This document shows positions 7,031 to 11,955 of a DNA stretch of 11,955 bases, piece after piece. Each line of letters starts with the position of its first letter. The stretch's first letter is position 1. The notes beneath the pieces were generated by a model. That model did not search any database, was not told the origin of the DNA, and worked only from the letters and a program-made list of their open reading frames with translations. A program made the translations under genes and the position numbers. Source of the stretch: an uncultured Rubrobacteraceae bacterium (lineage in GTDB: Bacteria; Actinomycetota; Rubrobacteria; Rubrobacterales; Rubrobacteraceae); contig CADCUW010000490.1 of the NCBI GenBank assembly GCA_902805985.1, forward strand, positions 1 to 11,955, written 5' to 3'.

Positions 7031-8626
7031 TCACTCCGAGAGCCACACCGGCGACATGTCGAGCACGATGTTGGGCCCCTTGGCGAGCCCCTGGAAGTTG
7101 TTCCTTACCGCGCGCAGTTCCCTGGCCCAGTAGCTGATGATGCTCGGGACCTCTTCGTGCTGGAGCGCGGCGGCCCGCGTGGCCAGCTCTCGGCGGCGTC
7201 CTTCGTCAAGCTCGCCGTCGAACTCGCGCACCAGGCCGTCGTACTCCTCGTTGCACCAGTGGGCGGCGTTCCAGATGCCGTCGCACAGGTAGGCCGGCGC
7301 TATCGTCTGGCTGGCGCTCCCCCGCGACGCCCAATCGACGATGCCTAGCGGCACCTCCAGCCACGGCTGGTTGTCCCCGGAGCCGTAGTACGACGCCTGG
7401 TCCATGATGTTCAGCGACACGTTTATGCCGGCCTCTTTGCACTGCTCCTTGAGCGTCACGGCGTACTGCGGGATCTCCAGAAACCGCTCCGTGGTGAGCT
7501 CGACGTCCAAGCCGTTGGGATGCCCGGCGTCGGCGAGCAGCTTCTTGGCCCGGGCGACGTCCCGTTTGCGCTGCGGCACCGCGGATTGCGAGGGCGAGTT
7601 GGGGTAGATGGGGGCAAACGGGTGGTCGTTGCCGAGGTCGGCCTTCCCGTCGAGCAGCCCCTGGGAGAGCGCTGGGCGGTCCAAGGACAGCGCGAGCGCC
7701 TGGCGCACCCGCTTGTCGGTGAAGGGCTCCCTGTCCACCCGCATGTGCAGGCCCCGGTACTCGCTCGACGGGTTCTCCAGGATAACGACGTTGGAGTCGC
7801 TAAAGACCGCCTGGGAGCCCTGGAACGGTATCTGGGGGACGGCGTCGATCTCTCCCGCCTGGAGCGCCAGCACGAGGGGGGAGTTGTCGTCGTAGAAGTT
7901 GGCCTCGACCCCGTCCATGTAGGGCCTGTCTTTGTCCCAGTAGTTCGGGTTCTTGACGTAGGTCGCGCCCTGGTTCGGCCGGTACTCCTTGAGGATGTAC
8001 GGTCCCGTCCCGACGTTGCCCTTGCTGAAGGTGCCCATCTCGTAGTTTTTGGGCAGGATCACGGCGTTGTAGTTGAACAGCGAGAGCAGGTAAGGGAAGT
8101 CGATGTAGGGACGCTCAAGGTTGAAGCGCACCGTCTTGGCGTCGATCTTCTCCGTCTGCTGGTAGGAGAGGATGCCCCCGAAGGCCGAGAGCGCCGCCGA
8201 CTCGTTGTCCGGGTTGGTGAGGCGATCGAAGGTCGCCACGACGTCGTCGGCGGTCATGGTCGAGCCGTCGTGGAACTTCACGCCCTCGCGCAGGGTGAAG
8301 GTCCACTCCTTGGCCCCGTTGCCCGGCTCCCACTTGGTCGCCAGCTTGGGCTCCAGCGTGAAGTCCGGCCTCGGGAAACACAAGCCCTCCGCGGCAACCT
8401 GGGTCACGAAGACGGCCCCGCTGCTGAACAGCGTTACCGGATCGGGATCAGAGGCCGGCACCACGAGCCCCAGCCGGCCGGTCCCCCCCCGCTTGACCGG
8501 CCCGGCGGGCTGCTGCTGGTTCACCTGCCCCCCCTCGGAGCCACAGGCGGCTAGGAGAGATCCAGCAAGCGTGATCGAGGCCCCCGCCACGGTAATACGC
8601 CGTAGAAACTCCCCCCGGCTCATACG
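7031..8626 (-). CDS. Peptide ABC importer substrate-binding lipoprotein (SBP_bac_5 family)
   Basis: This extracytoplasmic lipoprotein should capture the transported compound and hand it to the permeases. From ATG 8626 it has 531 residues, normal for the family. It begins MSRGEFLRR, then a hydrophobic stretch and the lipobox LLAAC, giving lipidated Cys27. A low-complexity linker (GGQVNQQQPAG) follows. The body has family features including LEPKLATKWEP, FTLREGVKFHDGSTMTADDV, VGTGPYILKEY and ANFYDDNS. The start is uncertain. The open frame continues upstream through DDYTYHLLEERRAGR, which resembles the short N-terminal extension seen in related binding proteins. A strong ribosome binding site at 8680-8686 points to codon ATA at 8671 rather than to ATG 8626. 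In-frame TTG 8755, ATG 8749 and GTG 8737 probably lie upstream of the transcript start. The motif SRGEFLR is one residue short of a classical twin-arginine signal. The ligand cannot be read from the sequence. Confidence 0.92.
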   Translation of the reverse strand, partial: RMSRGEFLRRITVAGASITLAGSLLAACGSEGGQVNQQQPAGPVKRGGTGRLGLVVPASDPDPVTLFSSGAVFVTQVAAEGLCFPRPDFTLEPKLATKWEPGNGAKEWTFTLREGVKFHDGSTMTADDVVATFDRLTNPDNESAALSAFGGILSYQQTEKIDAKTVRFNLERPYIDFPYLLSLFNYNAVILPKNYEMGTFSKGNVGTGPYILKEYRPNQGATYVKNPNYWDKDRPYMDGVEANFYDDNSPLVLALQAGEIDAVPQIPFQGSQAVFSDSNVVILENPSSEYRGLHMRVDREPFTDKRVRQALALSLDRPALSQGLLDGKADLGNDHPFAPIYPNSPSQSAVPQRKRDVARAKKLLADAGHPNGLDVELTTERFLEIPQYAVTLKEQCKEAGINVSLNIMDQASYYGSGDNQPWLEVPLGIVDWASRGSASQTIAPAYLCDGIWNAAHWCNEEYDGLVREFDGELDEGRRRELATRAAALQHEEVPSIISYWARELRAVRNNFQGLAKGPNIVLDMSPVWLSE

Positions 8627-8679
8627 GCCGGCCCGCCGCTCCTCCAACAGGTGATACGTGTAGTCGTCTATCTCCGCTA

Positions 8680-8686
8680 CCTCCCC
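8680..8686 (-). promoter_or_regulatory. Strong ribosome binding site facing a non-standard ATA codon
   Basis: On the - strand GGGGAGG (8686-8680) is followed by 8 bases and then ATA at 8671-8669, in frame with the binding-protein gene. The first ordinary ATG in frame is 45 bases further on at 8626, with only a weak GGCGGG about 8 bases before it. A tiny reading frame, ATG 8691 to TAG 8677 (four codons), overlaps the site. Confidence 0.45.
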
Positions 8687-8718
8687 AGCATCGAATGCGG
8701 CGCGCCAAACAACGCCGC

Positions 8719-8724
8719 AATATA
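8719..8724 (-). promoter_or_regulatory. Candidate -10 element for the ABC importer operon
   Basis: TATATT at 8724-8719 on the - strand matches five of six -10 consensus bases, in an AT-richer patch. No good -35 lies 16 to 18 bases upstream, which would fit activator dependence. Transcription would start near 8712, giving a leader of about 41 bases to the ATA at 8671 and excluding the upstream TTG, ATG and GTG codons as starts. Confidence 0.35.
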
Positions 8725-8729
8725 CACCT

Positions 8730-8768
8730 TCATGCACGCAGTATTGCATGTGCAAAATGCATGCGCAA
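8730..8768 (-). repeat. Three imperfect tandem operator-like repeats upstream of the importer operon
   Basis: Read on the - strand, TTGCGCATGCAT (8768-8757), TTGCACATGCAA (8755-8744) and CTGCGTGCATGA (8741-8730) recur at 13 and 14 bases. The middle copy contains the perfect inverted pair TTGCA-CA-TGCAA. The cluster lies just upstream of the -10 candidate, where a regulator would bind. No regulator gene is present in the window to pair with it. Confidence 0.4.
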
Positions 8769-8849
8769 ATCCCCTTGACACTTGGATTACATTTACCGAT
8801 GCCGGTACGCGGCCGGCCGGGGGTCCCACCGAAGCGCCTGCGCGCGGGC

Positions 8850-10307
8850 TTAGGCCTTCCGTTTCCCGGATACGCGTCCCAGCGAGAGGCATTTGACGTC
8901 GAGGTACTCCTCGACCCCGTAGCGACCCCCCTCGCGGCCGAAACCCGACTCCTTCAGGCCGCCCGAGGGCGTCTGGTCCGTGGCGGGCAGGCCGTCGTTG
9001 GCGCCCAGGATGCCGTACTCTAGTTCTTCGGCCAGCCTCCAGGCGCGCCCCACGTCGCGGGTGAAGTAGTAGGCGGCCAGGCCGTAGTTCGAATCGTTGG
9101 CCCTGCGGACGACCTCGTCTTCGGTGTCGAAGGGCAGGATCGCCGCCACCGGCCCGAAGGTCTCCTCTCTGGTGACGAGCATCGAGTCGTCGGTCCCGCG
9201 CAGGACCGTGGGCTCGAAGAAGTTGCCACGCCCCTCGATCCGCCCCCCGCCGAGCGCGACCGTCGCGCCCTTCGCTTTGGCGTTCGCGACGTGGCGCTCG
9301 ACCTTCTCGACGGCGGCCGGCTCGATGAGCGGCCCCACCTCGACCCCATCCCCGAGGCCATCGCCGACCTTCATTTCCCCAACGCGTTCGACCAGGAGCC
9401 GGGAGAACTCCTCCTCGATCTCCCGCTGCACAAAGATCCGGTTCGCGGAGATGCAGGTCTGGCCGGCGTTGCGCATCTTGGAGGAGACCACGTCCTCCAC
9501 CGCCTCCCCCACGTCCGCGTCCTCGAAGACGATGAAGGGGGCGTGGCCGCCGAGCTCCAGGGAGAGCCGCTTCACTGTGTCGGAGGCCGCCCGCATCAGG
9601 AGTTTCCCGACCTCGGTCGAGCCCGTAAAGGAGAGCTTGCGGACGCGCCTATCCTCCATGATGGCGGAGGCGAGGTCGGCGGGGTCCATCCCGGTGACCA
9701 CGGACAGCACGCCCTTCGGCAGCCCGGCGTCCTCGAAGGCCCCCGCGAGCTCCAGCGCCGATAGCGGGGCTATCTCCGAGGGCTTGACCACCATCGCGCA
9801 CCCGGCCGCGAAGGCCGCCCCGACCTTGAGGGCGACCGAGGAGGCCGGGAAGTTCCAGGGCGTCACGGCGGCGGCGACCCCTACCGGGCGCTTGAGGAGG
9901 AAGATCCTCTTCTCCGAGGAGTCCGCGGGCATCGTCTCGCCGCGGACGCGCCGGGCCTCCTCCGCGAAACGCTCGAGGCACGACGCGGCGTACAGCACCT
10001 CCCCCTCCGACTGTGCGAGCGGCTTGCCCTGCTCCAGCGTCATCACCCGCGCCAGATGCCCGGCCCGCCCGCGCACCAGGCGGGCCACCTCGGCGAGGAT
10101 GCCGGCCCGCTCCCCCGCGGTCGTCCTGCCCCACTCCAGCTGGGCATTCGCGGCGGCCTCGATCGCCTCCCGCACGTCGGCCGCGCCCCCGTCTGGCACG
10201 GTCGCGACCGTATCGCCGGTTGACGGGTTCGTTACCCCGAAGGTCCCGCCGGAGAGGGCGTCGCGCCACTCCCCACCCACGAACAACCCGTACTTCCTCT
10301 CCGACAC
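8850..10307 (-). CDS. gabD: NAD(P)+-dependent aldehyde dehydrogenase, succinate-semialdehyde dehydrogenase type
   Basis: This 485-residue cytosolic enzyme should oxidise a semialdehyde, classically succinate semialdehyde from GABA breakdown, to the acid using NAD+ or NADP+. Catalytic residues are all present: Asn152 in TPWNFP, the general base Glu251 in ELGGHAP, and the nucleophile Cys285 in GQTCISANR. Lys in VVKPSE contributes to cofactor binding. The N-terminus FVGGEWRDA, the FTGSTEVGK loop, EETFGPV, and the C-terminal PSGGLKESGFGREGG are typical of the GabD branch. The start is GTG 10307, with AGGAGG ending 5 bases before it; an upstream in-frame start at 10364 lacks this support. The gene runs in the same direction as the importer operon but precedes it, and is separated from it by the operon's own control region. 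Related members act on glutarate, lactaldehyde or malonate semialdehydes, so the exact substrate is inferred. Confidence 0.92.
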   Translation of the reverse strand: MSERKYGLFVGGEWRDALSGGTFGVTNPSTGDTVATVPDGGAADVREAIEAAANAQLEWGRTTAGERAGILAEVARLVRGRAGHLARVMTLEQGKPLAQSEGEVLYAASCLERFAEEARRVRGETMPADSSEKRIFLLKRPVGVAAAVTPWNFPASSVALKVGAAFAAGCAMVVKPSEIAPLSALELAGAFEDAGLPKGVLSVVTGMDPADLASAIMEDRRVRKLSFTGSTEVGKLLMRAASDTVKRLSLELGGHAPFIVFEDADVGEAVEDVVSSKMRNAGQTCISANRIFVQREIEEEFSRLLVERVGEMKVGDGLGDGVEVGPLIEPAAVEKVERHVANAKAKGATVALGGGRIEGRGNFFEPTVLRGTDDSMLVTREETFGPVAAILPFDTEDEVVRRANDSNYGLAAYYFTRDVGRAWRLAEELEYGILGANDGLPATDQTPSGGLKESGFGREGGRYGVEEYLDVKCLSLGRVSGKRKA

Positions 10308-10312
10308 GTCGG

Positions 10313-10318
10313 CCTCCT
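10313..10318 (-). promoter_or_regulatory. Ribosome binding site deciding the dehydrogenase start
   Basis: Perfect AGGAGG (10318-10313 on the - strand) lies 5 bases before GTG 10307. Just upstream on the same strand, CGCCG-TTTG-CGGCG (10336-10323) can form a 5-pair hairpin ending 4 bases before the site, which might modulate access to it. Confidence 0.7.
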
Positions 10319-10377
10319 GACAACGCCGCAAACGGCGGGTTCGGTCGGGCTCGCCCCGATCCACAACTTCACGCGCC

Positions 10378-10399
10378 AGCCCGGTATCGGGCTTTTCTT
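10378..10399 (+). terminator. Terminator-like hairpin on the + strand, with no gene to terminate
   Basis: AGCCCG-GTAT-CGGGCT at 10378-10393 is a perfect 6-pair stem with a 4-base loop, followed on the + strand by TTTTCTT. This is the form of an intrinsic terminator for rightward transcription. The gene to its left is on the opposite strand, so no known + strand transcript needs it. On the - strand it would sit in the 5' leader of the dehydrogenase mRNA, just after a weak candidate promoter (TTGCTC 10424-10419, 18-base spacer, TAAGAA 10400-10395). Confidence 0.45.
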
Positions 10400-10400
10400 A

Positions 10401-10901
10401 TCGTGCAGGGAAGGCCAAGAGCAACGGGTGTCCTGCGAAGAGCAGTTGCGAACAGGCCTGTACCCGTCCTAGAGTGTTCCGTCCTGGCATCGGTGTCGAC
10501 CATCTGACCGCCATCCTACGCCTTTTTGCCCAACGACGCGGAAAACTGTGCAGTACTTCTGAGCACCCCCCACGGCAGACCGGCTTCCATGAGAAGGCAC
10601 ATTCTGTCAAGGCCGACGTGGCGGCCAGGGCGCTGCGCTGCGTCCTCTCCTCCCGGTATCCTGCCGCCGCGCTTCCATGCGCTGTGAATACGCTATAGGT
10701 GGTTGCGGGCGGCGCCCCGGATCGGCCTGACCCATCCATTCGCCGGACCGACGTAGGTGCCCTTGGAGTGACCCGTCGGCCGTTCCAAGACGACGTCTCG
10801 CGACCGCCCGCGGGATCGGAGCCTCGTGACCTATTAAGAGCTTGCCGTGAGCTGACCCGCCACAGTATCATCCGTTCTCCGAGTCGTCGGGCCGGCATTG
10901 A
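10401..10901. other. About 500 bases without a supportable gene
   Basis: No frame on either strand gives a protein I recognise. A GTG-initiated frame at 10474-10698 (+, 74 codons) lacks a ribosome binding site and has a composition unlike its neighbours. Frames crossing from here into the transposase region are out of phase with it. Parts around 10500-10620 look less GC-rich than the flanking genes. I see no tRNA or CRISPR signal. Decayed mobile DNA is the simplest reading, given the relic to the right, but similarity to the missing N-terminal part of an IS110 transposase is not evident. Confidence 0.4.
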
Positions 10902-11462
10902 CCGCGACATCGGAAGGAGCGGGGCAAGAGCGATCCCATCGACGCGGAGCAGGCAGCGAGGACGGTGCTGTCCGGAGAGGCGGCGGGTGTGCCCAGGAGC
11001 GGGGACGGCCGCGTGGAGATGGTCCGGGCGCTCAGGGGCGCACGTCGCTCGGCGGTGAAGGCCCGCGTGCAGGCTGCCGACCAGATCCAAGCCATGCTCG
11101 TCACCGCACCGGAGGACCTGCGTCAACGCCTGCGCGGGCTCCCGACGAAGGAACTGGTCGCGGTCGCGGCCCACTTCCGTCCGGCCCGAGAGCCCGAAGA
11201 CGTGGATGAGGCCACGAGGTTCGCGCTGAGATCGGTGGCCCGCCGCCACCGGGCCCTGTCCGAGGAGACCGCCGAGCTCGACGCCCAGCTCGGGCGGCTT
11301 GTGGCGGAAGCGGCCCCGGGGCTGGTCGGCCTGCCGGGGGTAGGCACCAACCACGCCGCCACCCTCCTCGTCCTGGCCGGGGACAACCCCGATTGCCTGA
11401 AGAGCGAGGCGTTCTTCGCCAGCCTCTGCGGCGTGTAGCCCATAGAAGCGTCCTCGGGAAAG
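10902..11462 (+). pseudogene. IS110-family transposase fragment, decayed
   Basis: Read in one frame from 10902 to 11462, about 187 codons resemble the middle of an IS110 transposase. Visible features are GKSDPIDAEQAARTVLSGEA from 10923, ARRSAVKAR, LLVTAPEDLRQRL, and then the Transposase_20 region APGLVGLPGVG...ATLLVLAGDNPD...SLCGV. Full proteins are near 400 residues. The N-terminal DEDD nuclease domain is missing: the frame meets a TGA at 10899 and the sequence before it is unrelated. TAG at 11436-11438 replaces the residue after SLCGV, seven codons before the end of the recognisable part, PIEASSGK. The serine of that motif is the recombinase nucleophile in this family. Similarity stops at 11462, where an inverted-repeat element begins. 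The longest intact piece is 10965-11438. It cannot make an active enzyme. Confidence 0.85.
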
Positions 11463-11652
11463 GTGGGCTCTGTCGGCATCTTGATACTGCTGGCAAATTC
11501 CACCGGGTACCGTTTCATCATCCTACGGGCTGCCGTTTGACGCCCGCACGGCGACTTTTGGAGGGATTTTCGACGCCGGATGGCCGCTTACGAGCCCACG
11601 TACGAGCTGTTTCCGAACTCGCCAGCAGTATCAAGAACGCGGCAAAGCCCAC
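11463..11652. mobile_element. 190-base element with 32-base inverted ends, possible MITE or collapsed insertion sequence
   Basis: Bases 11463-11494 and 11621-11652 are inverted repeats identical at 27 of 32 positions. They include a perfect 16-base inner block, TCTTGATACTGCTGGC (11479-11494) against GCCAGCAGTATCAAGA (11621-11636), and a perfect 7-base outer block, GTGGGCT against AGCCCAC. The 126 bases between encode nothing recognisable. The left edge coincides with the loss of similarity in the IS110 fragment. I find no flanking target duplication, and the missing transposase end does not resume on the right, so a simple insertion is not proven. Confidence 0.5.
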
Positions 11653-11753
11653 GGTTTTTGGCTAGGTCTCTTCGCCATGGCCCCAATTATGCCGCCGGGG
11701 CCGTGCGCGTCGGTCCCGAGCGGTGACTAGCGTGGTGAGCGACGATTCGGCGA

Positions 11754-11765
11754 GTAGAATTCTAC
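11754..11765 (+). promoter_or_regulatory. Palindrome overlapping a candidate mutL -10 element
   Basis: GTAGAATTCTAC is a perfect 12-base palindrome. Within it TAGAAT (11755-11760) matches five of six -10 consensus bases. Transcription from it would start near 11767, about 27 bases before the mutL start. The -35 is weak. The palindrome could be an operator or chance. Confidence 0.35.
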
Positions 11766-11793
11766 CCGTGTGTAATCGACGTGCGGAGGTCTC

Positions 11794-11955
11794 TTGAGCC
11801 GGGTGGCGCTGCTCGATCCCCTCGTGGCCCAGCAGGTCGCGGCAGGCGAGGTCGTCGACCGCCCCGCCTCGGTGGTCAAGGAGCTCTGCGAGAACGCCCT
11901 CGACGCCGGCGCCTCCCGCGTGGAGGTGGAGATAGCCGACGGCGGCCGCGAGCGC
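11794..11955 (+). CDS. mutL: DNA mismatch repair protein MutL, N-terminal part only
   Basis: MutL is the GHKL-family ATPase that links mismatch recognition by MutS to strand cutting and removal. The 54 codons in the window show its hallmark start: [19 protein letters not shown] followed by ENALDAGA. By alignment with the Escherichia coli protein, Glu30 (in KELCEN) is the ATPase general base and Asn34 binds magnesium. The start is taken as TTG 11794. GGAGGT at 11785-11790 lies 3 bases upstream, and SRVALLDP then matches the short family N-terminus. The alternative GTG 11803 is 12 bases from the site and would cut into that N-terminus. The gene is open at the window edge. The upstream neighbour is mobile-element debris rather than mutS. 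Confidence 0.93.
   Translation, partial: MSRVALLDPLVAQQVAAGEVVDRPASVVKELCENALDAGASRVEVEIADGGRER

Noticed and set aside
8775..8780. Perfect -35 consensus TTGACA on the + strand
   Set aside because: No acceptable -10 lies 16 to 18 bases downstream (GATGCC at 17), and it would point antisense into the 3' end of the dehydrogenase gene.
8801..8817. GCCGG/CCGGC hairpin downstream of the dehydrogenase stop as its terminator
   Set aside because: Only five pairs, a seven-base loop and no T tract, in a run of GGCCGGCC sequence where such pairing is likely by chance.
10474..10698. GTG-initiated 74-codon frame
   Set aside because: It has no ribosome binding site, no recognisable motif, and lies in apparently decayed DNA.
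10858..10870. CGCCACAGTATCA near the left edge of the transposase fragment, resembling the core of the 190-base element's ends
   Set aside because: The match needs a two-base gap and is short, so it does not establish a third copy of the repeat.
10401..10901. Possible bridge RNA of the IS110 element
   Set aside because: The element lacks its N-terminal half and true left end, so the normal bridge RNA location cannot be placed and no paired-loop structure is evident.
10398..11354. Long - strand open frame of 318 codons
   Set aside because: It is largely antisense to the IS110 fragment and has no family resemblance. Long shadow frames are expected in GC-rich DNA; similar ones at 672-1718 (-) and 1876-3294 (+) were rejected for the same reason.
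1..11955. CRISPR arrays, tRNA or rRNA genes, defence or phage systems
   Set aside because: No regularly spaced repeats, tRNA-like arms or recognisable defence or phage proteins were found on either strand.

Overview
The window is GC-rich DNA with GTG and TTG start codons, tightly overlapping operon genes and an actinobacterial-style IS110 relic. A high-GC actinobacterium fits, and Rubrobacterales is possible from the feel of the proteins. That placement is inference; no rRNA or other strong taxonomic marker is present.

Layout. (1) 1-2995, + strand: a promoter, a class III omega-aminotransferase (159-1544), a gap holding a possible structured leader, and an M20 zinc amidohydrolase of the ArgE/DapE type (1697-2995). 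A GC-rich hairpin separates these from convergent genes. (2) 3059-8626, - strand: a complete peptide/nickel-type ABC importer. Its order is lipoprotein binding protein, DppB-like permease, DppC-like permease, and a single protein fusing the DppD- and DppF-type ATPases. The last three genes touch or overlap, so this is one operon. Its control region (about 8672-8790) carries operator-like repeats and a strong ribosome binding site with no ordinary start codon at the expected distance. (3) 8850-10307, - strand: an NAD(P)+ succinate-semialdehyde-type dehydrogenase with its own strong ribosome binding site. (4) 10308-11793: an accessory stretch with a + strand terminator-like hairpin, about 500 bases without a recognisable gene, a decayed IS110 transposase fragment, and a 190-base element with 32-base inverted ends that begins exactly where the transposase similarity stops. 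(5) 11794-11955, + strand: the first 54 codons of mutL, which runs off the window.

How the genes may work together. The importer brings in a small peptide or acylated amine. The M20 enzyme hydrolyses an amide to free the amine. The aminotransferase turns a terminal amine into an aldehyde. The semialdehyde dehydrogenase oxidises that to an acid for central metabolism. Each step follows from family membership; the identity of the compound is not visible in the sequence.

I found no CRISPR array, tRNA, rRNA, phage genes or defence system. I do not see a clear undescribed system. The items most worth a second look are the control region and start of the binding-protein gene, the 190-base inverted-repeat element, the leader ahead of the M20 gene, and the duplicated cysteine clusters in the fused ATPase.
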